Source: Flavonifractor sp. An92
GTDB taxonomy: Bacteria; Bacillota; Clostridia; Oscillospirales; Oscillospiraceae
Direction: 5' to 3'
DNA: 64,000 nucleotides
Assembly: GCF_002159175.1 (NCBI RefSeq)
Contig: NZ_NFGZ01000007.1
Span: forward strand, 62,001 to 126,000
Every line of letters starts with the position of its first letter. Position 1 is the first letter of the stretch. Made by a program: the position numbers and the translations under genes. Positions 45,141 to 52,712 of the stretch are shown in pieces. Under the pieces are notes generated by a model that had not been told where the DNA came from, did not search any database, and was given only the letters and a program-made list of their open reading frames with translations.

Positions 45141-45649
45141 GCTTGGTTTCTCCTTTTCGTCAGGGCGCGGAAGGGCCACTCCACTCCGTAGCGGAGGTAG
45201 CGCCCGGGATTGCCCGCCAGGCGGATGGGCTCCACCAGAAGGGTGGTCACCCCGGCCCGGCGGCCGCCCAAAATATCGGTAAAGATCTGGTCGCCCACGA
45301 TGGCGGTCTGAGCCGGCGTGCAGCCCATCTCCTCCATGGCCCGGTAAAAGGACGGGGTCTTGGGCTTCCCGGCGTGGCCGATGAAGGGCACGCCCAAAGC
45401 CTCGGCAAAGCGCTTGGCCCGGTCGCTCTTGCGGTTGTTGGAGAGGATGAACAGCTTCACCCCTTCCGCCTTCAGCGCCCGCTCCCAGGCGCGGACGGCC
45501 TCGTCAGGCTCGGGCACGCCGTAGGGCACCAGGGTGTTGTCCAGGTCGGCCAGCAGCAGGCGGATCCCCGCCGCCGCGAGGGCGGAGGGTTCAATATCAA
45601 AAATGGAGCGGAAGGTCCGGTCCGCCAACAGGGGGAACTTCAGGGTCAT
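45137..45649 (-). CDS. yqeG: YqeG family HAD-type phosphatase
   Basis: The 171-residue HAD IIIA phosphatase has the nucleophile motif 'LLLADLDNTLVPYGVP' (DxDNT), motif II 'LFILSNNRKSDRAKRF', the Lys in 'GHAGKPKTPSFY', and 'AIVGDQIFTDILGGRRAG' as motif III/IV. It matches B. subtilis YqeG in length and layout; relatives dephosphorylate phosphatidylglycerophosphate. Start choice: the Shine-Dalgarno-like GAGGTG abuts ATG 45649, which gives the family N-terminus MTLKFPLLADRTF. A longer start at 45685 without a site cannot be excluded. It is first in the run yqeG-AP endonuclease-M24 peptidase. Confidence 0.9.
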   Translation of the reverse strand: MTLKFPLLADRTFRSIFDIEPSALAAAGIRLLLADLDNTLVPYGVPEPDEAVRAWERALKAEGVKLFILSNNRKSDRAKRFAEALGVPFIGHAGKPKTPSFYRAMEEMGCTPAQTAIVGDQIFTDILGGRRAGVTTLLVEPIRLAGNPGRYLRYGVEWPFRALTKRRNQA

Positions 45650-45723
45650 CACCTCATTTGATTCTGTCCCCGGTCCGGCGCGCATAGACTGGAAAAAACA
45701 CGCGTCCCGGTCCGGCAGGCAAC

Positions 45724-45752
45724 ATTATAGCATCGCCTCCGCCCGGGAACAA
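45724..45752 (-). promoter_or_regulatory. Promoter of yqeG operon
   Basis: On the minus strand a -35 TTGTTC (45747-45752) is 17 bases from a consensus -10 TATAAT (45724-45729), which is preceded by TGC (extended -10). RNA would start near 45717. The same bases form the 5' leader of the divergent gene at 45765. Confidence 0.75.
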
Positions 45753-45764
45753 GGGGGTCTCACC

Positions 45765-46535
45765 ATGCCCAGCATACCGGAACTCATCTTTCTCACCCCG
45801 CCCGAGCACCTGCGCGCCGTCCAGGCCGCGGGGCTCTCCGCCGCCCATCTGGCCTACCGGGTGGGGGGCGGCCCTCACCTCTACCGCACCGAGGCGCCGG
45901 TGGCTCCCCGGGGCGGCCGGATGGCCATGGACTGCCGGGAGGCCCCCTTCGCCGGCACGGCGGAGCCCTTCTGCCGGGAAGTGCTGCGGGAGTGCTCCGC
46001 CCGGGGCTTTCAGGGGGTGCTGGCCCTGGGCGCCCGGCCGGGCGGCCTGATGGGCGGGGTCCTGGCCGCCCTGGAGCCTCTGCTCGCCCGCCAGGGCTGG
46101 ACCCTCTATGTGCCCGAGGCCTGCGCCGGGCCGGGCAAGGCCCGGGTGCTCCTCTCCTCGGCCCTGTCTGGCGGGTCCCTCCAGGCCCGGCTGGAGGAGG
46201 CGGCGGAGCGCTTCGGCCCCGAGCGGCTGGTGCTGCGGGTGGAGCGGGTAGCCATGGACTTCACCCTCCCCTCCCCCTCCGGGGAGGGCACGCCCCTCTC
46301 CCGCGGGGAGCTGGCGGAGCTTCTGGAGCGGGAGCGCCCGTCGGTGTTCTTCTCCCACGAGCTGTGCGCCCGCTACTTCACCTACATGGGCGGCAAAACG
46401 GGAGCCCACTTCGTCCTCTTCGACGACGCGGACTCCCTGCGCAAAAAATTGGATCTGGCCCGGCGGATGGGCATCCACCAGGCGGTGCTCTCCTATCCCC
46501 AGGTCTCGGACCTGCTGGGCGAGCTGCTGGGGTGA
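45765..46535 (+). CDS. Unrecognised protein, possibly a degenerate TIM-barrel (GH18-like) domain
   Basis: I do not recognise this 256-residue protein. The frame opens at 45534, but ATG 45765 follows AAGGGGGT at good spacing. The sequence alternates short strands and helices ('QGVLALGARPGGLMGGVLAALEPLLARQGWTLYVPEAC', 'ERLVLRVERVAMDFTLP', 'PSVFFSHELCARYFTYMG'). It ends 'FVLFDDADSLRKKLDLARRMGIHQAVLSYP', which resembles the last segment of GH18-type barrels where D-D-x-x-S-x-x-x-K precedes the final helix. There is no signal peptide and the usual DxxDxDxE catalytic motif is absent. Its stop lies one base from the convergent Sel1 gene. Confidence 0.55.
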   Translation: MPSIPELIFLTPPEHLRAVQAAGLSAAHLAYRVGGGPHLYRTEAPVAPRGGRMAMDCREAPFAGTAEPFCREVLRECSARGFQGVLALGARPGGLMGGVLAALEPLLARQGWTLYVPEACAGPGKARVLLSSALSGGSLQARLEEAAERFGPERLVLRVERVAMDFTLPSPSGEGTPLSRGELAELLERERPSVFFSHELCARYFTYMGGKTGAHFVLFDDADSLRKKLDLARRMGIHQAVLSYPQVSDLLGELLG

Positions 46536-46536
46536 T

Positions 46537-49095
46537 TTACTTTTCCAGCCGCTCCAGCAGGTTTTGCAGATCCTCCCGGAGCTTCTGATCGTTCTGGATC
46601 TCCAGATCCTCGCTGGCCATGGCGGAGCGGCACAGGCGGATGGCCTCCTTCCGGTCGGCGGTCACGGCCTTGCCCTCGGCGTAGCACAGAGCCAGACGGT
46701 ACATCCCCTCGGCGTCCTCCTGGTCGGCGGAGGCCTGGTAGTATTGCAGGGCCTTGCTCAGGTTGGAGGGCACCTGGATGCCCTCCTCGTAGAACCGCCC
46801 CAGGGCGCACAGCGCCCCGCTGTAACCCAGCTTGGCCGAGCGGCGGTAGTAGGAGAAGGCCTTTTTCAGGTCGGGCTCCACGCCCTGGCCCAGCTCGTAG
46901 CACTCGCCCAGATTGTAGAGGGCGGTGTCGTCGTTCTGCCGGGCGGCCTTGCGGTAGAGCCGCAGGGCGGCGGCGTAGTCCTGCGCCACCCCCAGGCCCC
47001 GGCGGTAGAGCTCCCCCAGGTTGTTCAGGCCCTGGACGCTGCCCAGAGCGGCAGCCTTCCGGTACCACTCGGCGGCGGCGGTGTAGTCCCGCTCCATCCC
47101 CAGGCCCCGCTCGCAGCACCAGGCCAGGTTGCACATGCCGGTGGCGCTGCCCAGGTCGGCGGCCTTCCGGTAGTACTCCGCCGCCTTGCCGTAGTCCCGG
47201 TCCACTCCGTCGCCGTTCTCATAGCGGTAGCCCAGGGTACACAGGGCGGGCGGATAGTCCTGCCCGGCGGCCTTTTCCAGCCACAGGAGGGCGGCGGTCT
47301 GGTTGGCCTCCACCCCCTCGCCCCGGGCCATGCAGAGGCTCAGGTTGTACTGGGCGCGGGCGTGGTCCAGCTGGGCGGCCTTCCAGTACCAGCTCACCGC
47401 CTGCACCAGGTCCCGCTCCACGCCCTGGCCCTGGGCGTAGAGCCAGCCCAGATTGCACATGGCGTCGGTGTCCCCGTTGTCCGCGCCCTTCCGGTACCAC
47501 TCCGCGGCCTGGGTCAGGTCCTGTTCCACGCCCCGGCCCTGCTCATAGAAGAGCCCCAGGCCGCACATGGCGTCGGCGTCTCCGTTGTCGGCGGCCTTGC
47601 GGAACCACTCCACGGCGGTCTTGTCGTCCCGCTCCACCCCTTCGCCCCGGGCGTAGAGCCAGCCCAGGTTGTACTGGGAGGGGGCGTCCCCCTCCTCGGC
47701 GGCCCAGCGGTACCAGCGGACGGCCTGGGCAGGCTCCCGCTCCGCGCCCCAGCCCCGCTCCGCCGCCAGACCCAGATAGAACCCGGCCCGGCTCACCCCG
47801 GCGGAGGCGGCCCGGTGGAAGCATTCCACCGCCGCCTTCCGGTCTTCCGGCGCGCCCCGGCCGCTCCAGCGGCACAGGCCCTGCCAGTAGGCCCCCTCGG
47901 GATAGCCGTTCTCCTCCGCCAGCAGGAACCACCGGAGGGCGGTTTCCTCATCCTTGGTGCAGTTGCACAGGCCGAAATAGGAGTTGATGCCCAGATAGCA
48001 CTGGGCCCGGCCGTAGTTCTGCTCTGCCGCCCGGCGGTAGCAGTCCATGGCCCCGTCGGGGTCGGCGGGAAGGCCGTTCCCCTTCTCCAGGCACACGCCC
48101 AGGTTGGTCAGCGCCCGGGGGTTGCCCTGGTCGGCGGAGCGGCGGTACCAGGCCACCGCCTGGGCCGGGTCCTGCTCCACGCCCAGGCCGAACTCGTAGC
48201 ACCAGGCCAGATTGCACTGGGCGGCGTCGTCCCCCGCCTCGGCGGCGTTGCGGTAGAGCTCGGCGGCCATGCCCCAGTCCTGCTCCACGCCCTCGCCCAG
48301 CTCGTAGCACAGCCCCAGCTCCCGCAGGGCCCGGATGTCGCCGGCCTCGGCGGCCCGGCGGTACCAGAGGGCCATCTGGGCCGCGTCCCGCTCCACGCCC
48401 AGGCCGGTGTCGTAGCAGTAGCCCAGGTAGTAAAGGGCGGGGGGATAGCCCTGCTCGGCCGCCTTCTGGTACCAGTGGAAGGCCAGCTCCTCGCTGCGCT
48501 CCACCCCGTCCCCCAGGACGAAGCGCCGGGCCAGCTCCACCTGTCCCGCCGGGTCCCCCTGGAAGGCGGCGGCCTTGAGCCACTGGAGGGAGCGCACCGG
48601 GTCGGCCTCCACGCCCACGCCGTCGTGGAAGCTGTAAGACAGCAGCAGCTGGGCCCGGGGATAGCCCTCCCCGGCGGCCTTCTCATACCACTGGGCCGCC
48701 TGGACCGGGTCGGTCACGCCGCCGATGCCCTTCTGAAGGCACCAGCCCAGATTGCACTGGGCGGGCGGGTAACCCAGCTCGGCGGCCTGCCGGTAGAGCC
48801 ACACCGCCTGCCGTGGGTCGGCCTCGGTGCCCACGCCGTTTTCCATGCACCAGCCCAGATTGCTGATGCCCGGCACATTGCCCAGCGCCGCCGCGCGGCG
48901 GAAACAGGTCAGGGCCCGCGCCCCGCCGCTCTCGCCCCGCTCGGCCCAAAAAGACCCCAGGGCCACCCACTGCTGGCCGTCCAGGGCCTCCTCCTCCACG
49001 GGCGCCATGGTCCGGCCACATTCCGGACAGCACGCGGGCCGCGTCTCCTGCTCGATCACACAGGGGCAGTCCGGATTGGTGCAGCGATAGATCAT
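46537..49095 (-). CDS. Giant Sel1-repeat protein with N-terminal Cys cluster
   Basis: The 852-residue protein consists of a short zinc-ribbon-like N-terminus (IYRCTNPDCPCVIEQETRPACCPECGR, six cysteines) followed by about 21 Sel1-type repeats of 35-37 residues from about residue 45 to the end. A typical unit reads AAEWYRKAADLG...A.CNLGWCYE.G.GVE.D. Sel1 repeats build a curved alpha-solenoid that binds proteins. No signal peptide or membrane segment is seen, so it should be cytoplasmic. Start choice: ATG 49095 has GGAGGGAG at proper spacing, whereas ATG 49107 abuts its site. It stands alone with its own promoter; partners are unknown. The DNA repeats only as coding sequence. Confidence 0.85.
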   Translation of the reverse strand: MIYRCTNPDCPCVIEQETRPACCPECGRTMAPVEEEALDGQQWVALGSFWAERGESGGARALTCFRRAAALGNVPGISNLGWCMENGVGTEADPRQAVWLYRQAAELGYPPAQCNLGWCLQKGIGGVTDPVQAAQWYEKAAGEGYPRAQLLLSYSFHDGVGVEADPVRSLQWLKAAAFQGDPAGQVELARRFVLGDGVERSEELAFHWYQKAAEQGYPPALYYLGYCYDTGLGVERDAAQMALWYRRAAEAGDIRALRELGLCYELGEGVEQDWGMAAELYRNAAEAGDDAAQCNLAWCYEFGLGVEQDPAQAVAWYRRSADQGNPRALTNLGVCLEKGNGLPADPDGAMDCYRRAAEQNYGRAQCYLGINSYFGLCNCTKDEETALRWFLLAEENGYPEGAYWQGLCRWSGRGAPEDRKAAVECFHRAASAGVSRAGFYLGLAAERGWGAEREPAQAVRWYRWAAEEGDAPSQYNLGWLYARGEGVERDDKTAVEWFRKAADNGDADAMCGLGLFYEQGRGVEQDLTQAAEWYRKGADNGDTDAMCNLGWLYAQGQGVERDLVQAVSWYWKAAQLDHARAQYNLSLCMARGEGVEANQTAALLWLEKAAGQDYPPALCTLGYRYENGDGVDRDYGKAAEYYRKAADLGSATGMCNLAWCCERGLGMERDYTAAAEWYRKAAALGSVQGLNNLGELYRRGLGVAQDYAAALRLYRKAARQNDDTALYNLGECYELGQGVEPDLKKAFSYYRRSAKLGYSGALCALGRFYEEGIQVPSNLSKALQYYQASADQEDAEGMYRLALCYAEGKAVTADRKEAIRLCRSAMASEDLEIQNDQKLREDLQNLLERLEK

Positions 49096-49160
49096 GGCTC
49101 CCTCCATCCTCCTTCGGGGCCCGCCGAAGGGCGGCAGGCCGTAAAATTCATGATTTAATT

Positions 49161-49189
49161 ATTGTAACACGCTTTTTCCCTGGTGGCAA
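49161..49189 (-). promoter_or_regulatory. Promoter of the Sel1-repeat gene
   Basis: On the minus strand a -35 TTGCCA (49184-49189) and a -10 TACAAT (49161-49166) are 17 bases apart. The leader of about 60 bases contains a CCGCC-CTTC-GGCGG hairpin close to the Shine-Dalgarno (49125-49140). Confidence 0.7.
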
Positions 49190-49215
49190 GAAAGGCATTG
49201 GAAACTTTGAGCCCA

Positions 49216-49251
49216 GAAAAACGCCCGGCCCCCACAGTGTGGGGGCCGGGC
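49216..49251 (-). terminator. Terminator of the GT2-GtrA-stalk operon
   Basis: The 13-bp perfect stem GCCCGGCCCCCAC / GTGGGGGCCGGGC with a 3-base loop is followed on the minus strand by GTTTTTC. It begins 11 bases after the stop at 49263. Confidence 0.88.
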
Positions 49252-49262
49252 ACGTTCTATTC

Positions 49263-51158
49263 TTATGCGGGGGTGGTCAGCTGGGCGGTGTTTGCCTCGG
49301 CGTTCCAGTTCACATCCAGCCCGAAGCTCTCGGAGAAGAACCGCAGAGGCACATAGGTGCGGTCCTGATAGGCTAGGGAGGAGACGTCCTGGGGCTTGGC
49401 CTCGCCGTCCACCCAGGCGTTGGCGGTGCCGATCTCCACCTCGATACGGGTGTCACCCTTGGTGCACACCGCCCGGTTGGTGGTCTGGTCCCAGGTGACG
49501 GTGAAGTCCAGAGCCTCGGCGATGCCGCGCAGGGGCACCAGAATGCGGTCATTCCGGGCGATGGGCATGGTGTCGAAGGAGATGTAGGCCCCGTCCAGGG
49601 TCACATAGTACCGGGGCGTGGGGAAAGTGTTGGAGAAGGTCTGCTCATACTCCGCCACGTCCAGCACCCGGCCGGTGCCGTACTGCACCGCGCCGGTCTG
49701 GTCCACCGCCTCCACCACGATGCCCACGGTTTCGCCGTAGAGGTCGTTCCAGCGGTAAATCAGACTGTGGACCCACAGCTGACTGCCCTCAGGGAGGGCA
49801 TACTCTCCACAGTCCACCCAGTAGGCCGGGTCCGCGTCGAAATTGGCCCACAGGTGGCCGGCCCGCACCTCAAAGCGGGGGTCAATAATGTCCGAATTTT
49901 CCATAGGGATGGCAGCAAGCTCGGTGGGAGCCCAATTTTCGAGAGGAATGGTGTCGTCGTAGTCCTCCAGAGCCCAGACCACCGGCCCCTCTTCGCCCTG
50001 GACCAGAGCGTACCAGGTGTCGTGGACCAGCGCGGCAGAGAGAACTCGAGCGCCGAAGTCATAGGACCAGATCTCGTTCCAGTCCCAGTCCACCAGGGTC
50101 AGCACGTTGTTCCGGGGCCCCTGGGTGTTGCCCCCGACGCCGTACATGCCGCCGGTGCTGAACACGTTCTGCCACACCAGATAGCCCACGCCCGCCAGCC
50201 GGAAGCCGTAATCGGCCCGCATGGGAGAACCCACCCCCTCGATGCTGTGCCAGGTGCCGGTGACGGGGGTGTGGGTGGTCCAGGTGAAGCCGTCGGAGGA
50301 CGTGTAGATCTCACCGGAGTAGGTGTTGCACACGAAGAAGTCCCCGCCGCTGGAGGGCAGGATCTGCACCATCTCCGGCGAGGTGGTCCAGGGGGTGTTC
50401 TCCACGGTCACCCAGGACCGGCCGTCCACCGAGAAGTCAAAGCGGGCCATCACCCCGCCGCCGTTGGGGTCGTCCACCTCCACCTTGCGCAGCACGCCGG
50501 CGCTGCCCACGGCGTAGTGGTCGCCCAGGCCCTGGCCCAGATCCCAGTCGGCCTTGGTGAAGGTATAGGTCTGGCCGGCCACGGTGGCGGAGTAGGTGCC
50601 GTTCTCATAGCCGATGGCGTCCACCTGTCCGTCAAAGGTTTTTACGCCGATGATCTCGTAATTCTCGTCCAGGAAGGTGACCATGTGGTTGCGCTGGCCG
50701 TCGCCGTAGTGGGGCACCACGTCCCGGGGGTCCTCCAGAAGCTTCTGGCGCATCATGTACTCGCTGCCGGTCCAGAGGAGCTCAATCTCCCGGGTACACA
50801 GGTGGCTATTGAAGGTGGGATCAAAGCGCACCGTCTCCTGGAGCCAGTCCCGGCCGGGCATCCGGGACCAGTGGACGCCGTCGGACGAAGTGTAGGCCGA
50901 CGAACCGGGGGCAAAGCACACATAATCCCGCCCGGTGTACTGGAAGGTGCTGAACGGGTAGACGTCACCCGTGGTCGCGCTCCAGGTCTTGCCCTGGTCG
51001 GTGGAGCAGACCAGGACCGAGCCGTTGCCGCTGTCCTGGATGCCCAGCCAGACCGGCGCGTCCTGAAGGCGCACCTCCACGCTGCCCACCGCCAGAGCGG
51101 GCACAGCCAAGGCCAATGCCAGACACAGGGCGGTAATGATGGACAGGAACCGTTTCAT
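49263..51158 (-). CDS. Secreted BNR-like protein with copper-amine-oxidase-N (stalk) domain
   Basis: The 631-residue exported protein has a signal peptide (MKRFLSIITALCLALALAVPALA, cut after about residue 23). A central region shows Asp-box-like (BNR) repeats ('STDQGKTWSATTG', 'SSDGVHWSRM', 'SVDGRSWVTVE', 'SSDGFTWTTHT') as in sialidase-type beta-propellers. At the C-terminus lie two copper amine oxidase N-terminal units ('FDTMPIARNDRILVPLRGIAEALDFTVTWD...' and 'QDRTYVPLRFFSESFGLDVNWN'), a domain common on clostridial surface proteins for wall attachment. No catalytic motif is evident. It follows gtrA by 36 bases, so it is probably made with the sugar-transfer pair upstream. Confidence 0.82.
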   Translation of the reverse strand: MKRFLSIITALCLALALAVPALAVGSVEVRLQDAPVWLGIQDSGNGSVLVCSTDQGKTWSATTGDVYPFSTFQYTGRDYVCFAPGSSAYTSSDGVHWSRMPGRDWLQETVRFDPTFNSHLCTREIELLWTGSEYMMRQKLLEDPRDVVPHYGDGQRNHMVTFLDENYEIIGVKTFDGQVDAIGYENGTYSATVAGQTYTFTKADWDLGQGLGDHYAVGSAGVLRKVEVDDPNGGGVMARFDFSVDGRSWVTVENTPWTTSPEMVQILPSSGGDFFVCNTYSGEIYTSSDGFTWTTHTPVTGTWHSIEGVGSPMRADYGFRLAGVGYLVWQNVFSTGGMYGVGGNTQGPRNNVLTLVDWDWNEIWSYDFGARVLSAALVHDTWYALVQGEEGPVVWALEDYDDTIPLENWAPTELAAIPMENSDIIDPRFEVRAGHLWANFDADPAYWVDCGEYALPEGSQLWVHSLIYRWNDLYGETVGIVVEAVDQTGAVQYGTGRVLDVAEYEQTFSNTFPTPRYYVTLDGAYISFDTMPIARNDRILVPLRGIAEALDFTVTWDQTTNRAVCTKGDTRIEVEIGTANAWVDGEAKPQDVSSLAYQDRTYVPLRFFSESFGLDVNWNAEANTAQLTTPA

Positions 51159-51194
51159 AAAAACCTCCTTTTCCGGCGGACTGTGGGACCGGTC

Positions 51195-51608
51195 CTAGTG
51201 TCTCTGTTTCTGGAATGCGAAGAACCGCTGTCCGAAGTAGTTGAGGACGGTATAGAGACCCATGCCCACCAGCTTGGTCAGCCGCTCCCACCAGATGGAG
51301 GGGACAAACACCGGCTGGGGGATGAGCTCCATCACCGGCTGGGCGATGCCGTAGGCCAGGAGATAGCACACCGCCACGTTGAGGGCGAATTTCACCGCCG
51401 AGCGGCCGAAGGTCTCCTCACTGTGGAAGGTGAAGTGGCGGTTGAGGAAAAAGCTCATCACCGCGCCCGCCACATAGGCGATGGCGGTGGAGGGCCAGTA
51501 GCCCAGCCCCTCCAGGGCGAACATGATGACCATGGAGAGGAGGGTGTTGCCCACGCCTACCAGGAGGAATTTACAGATGGAGGCGTCCAGCAGCTTAGTC
51601 TTTTTCAT
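51195..51608 (-). CDS. GtrA family membrane protein
   Basis: The 137-residue protein has four membrane helices of the GtrA type: 'KFLLVGVGNTLLSMVIMFALEGLG', 'AYVAGAVMSFFLNRHFTFHSEE' (the conserved N-R-x-x-T-F motif) and 'LVGMGLYTVLNYFGQRFFAFQKQ'. GtrA proteins are thought to flip lipid-linked sugars made by a GtrB-type transferase. Its start overlaps the GT2 gene end by 14 bases, which shows that the pair works together. Confidence 0.9.
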   Translation of the reverse strand: MKKTKLLDASICKFLLVGVGNTLLSMVIMFALEGLGYWPSTAIAYVAGAVMSFFLNRHFTFHSEETFGRSAVKFALNVAVCYLLAYGIAQPVMELIPQPVFVPSIWWERLTKLVGMGLYTVLNYFGQRFFAFQKQRH

Positions 51609-52554
51609 GCCGGTCCAGCACCTCCTTGATGAGGAAGCGGGGCCGCTCCTTGGTCTCCAGATAGATTTTGCCGATATACTCGCCGATGACCCCCAGGGCC
51701 AGCAGGATGAGGCCGCCGATGGCCCACACCGAGCAGATGACGCTGGCCCAGCCGATGACGGTCGCCCCGTGGGCCCAGCGGACGATGGAGTAAATCAGCA
51801 TCAGAAGGCTCACCACAAACACCAGGAAGCCCAGCGCCGTGATGTACCGGATGGGCTTGGTGGAGAGGGAGGTGATGCCCTCCATGGCGAAGGAGAGCAT
51901 TTTCTTGAGGGGATACTTGCTCTCACCGGCGAAGCGCTCCCCCCGCTCGTACTCCACCGTGCCGGTGGTGTAGCCGATCATGGGCACGATGCCTCGCAGG
52001 AAGAGGTTCACTTCCCGGAATTGGGCAAGCCCCTCCAAAGCCCGTCTGGACATCAGGCGGTAGTCGGCGTGGTTGAACACCGTCTCAGCCCCCAGGAAAT
52101 TCATCACCCGATAGAACCCCTCGGCGGTGAAGCGCTTGAAGAAGGTGTCCTTCTCCCGGCTGGAGCGCACGCCGTAGACGATGTCGCACCCGGAGTGGTA
52201 TTTCTCCACCATGGCGTCCACGGCGTCGATGTCGTCCTGAAGGTCGGCATCCATGGAGATGACCATGTCGGCCCGGTCCTTGGCGGTCATGAGCCCGGCC
52301 AGCAGGGCGTTCTGGTGGCCCCGGTTGCGGGTGAGGTTCACGCCGGAGAAGCGCTTGTCCGAGCGGTGGAGCCCCTCGATGAGGGACCAGGTCTTGTCCC
52401 GGGAGCCATCGTTCACAAAGAGCACCCGGCTCTCCTCCGAGATGGCCCCGGCGGAAATGAGGGCCTCCAGCTTCTCCTTGAGACGCCGGGAGGTCTCGGG
52501 CAGGACCTCCTCCTCGTTGTAGCAGGGGACCACGATGTATAGAATGTCTGCCAT
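51595..52554 (-). CDS. GtrB/DPM1-like glycosyltransferase family 2 with two C-terminal helices
   Basis: The 319-residue enzyme moves a sugar from a nucleotide sugar to undecaprenyl phosphate. 'YIVVPCYNEEEVLPETSRRL' opens the GT-A fold, 'LFVNDGSRDKTW' binds the nucleotide, and 'VISMDADLQDDIDAVDAMV' holds the metal-binding D-A-D. 'NRGHQNALLAGLMTA' and 'FFKRFTAEGFYRVMNFLG' match the GtrB/DPM1 group. Two membrane helices at about 232-295 anchor the enzyme. It heads the operon GT2-gtrA-secreted protein. A possible -10 (TAGAAT, 52606-52611) lies upstream without a clear -35, and a TCCGAACTTCGGA palindrome lies in the leader. Confidence 0.93.
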   Translation of the reverse strand: MADILYIVVPCYNEEEVLPETSRRLKEKLEALISAGAISEESRVLFVNDGSRDKTWSLIEGLHRSDKRFSGVNLTRNRGHQNALLAGLMTAKDRADMVISMDADLQDDIDAVDAMVEKYHSGCDIVYGVRSSREKDTFFKRFTAEGFYRVMNFLGAETVFNHADYRLMSRRALEGLAQFREVNLFLRGIVPMIGYTTGTVEYERGERFAGESKYPLKKMLSFAMEGITSLSTKPIRYITALGFLVFVVSLLMLIYSIVRWAHGATVIGWASVICSVWAIGGLILLALGVIGEYIGKIYLETKERPRFLIKEVLDRHEKD

Positions 52555-52654
52555 TGTACACCTCGCATTTGCATGATCCGAACTTCGGACCGTTGGTTTA
52601 GTTCTATTCTACCATCTTTGGACGAAAAGAAAAGCCTCTTTGTTCCTCCCGATG

Positions 52655-52697
52655 GAAAAAAGCCCCGGCTCCGCGCATGTTGCGCGGAGCCGGGGCT
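52655..52697 (-). terminator. Terminator of the two-component system operon
   Basis: The 17-bp perfect stem AGCCCCGGCTCCGCGCA / TGCGCGGAGCCGGGGCT with a TGT loop is followed on the minus strand by six T. It begins 15 bases after the kinase stop. Confidence 0.92.
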
Positions 52698-52712
52698 CGG
52701 TATGGGGCCGGT

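Noticed and set aside
46537-49095. Regular ~108-base periodicity that could suggest a repeat array
   Set aside because: It is the coding repeat of Sel1 units; the DNA copies are too diverged for a satellite, and no CRISPR-like identical repeats with spacers are present.
52577-52589. Palindrome TCCGAACTTCGGA in the leader of the GT2 operon as an operator
   Set aside because: Short, single copy and without a well-defined promoter beside it.
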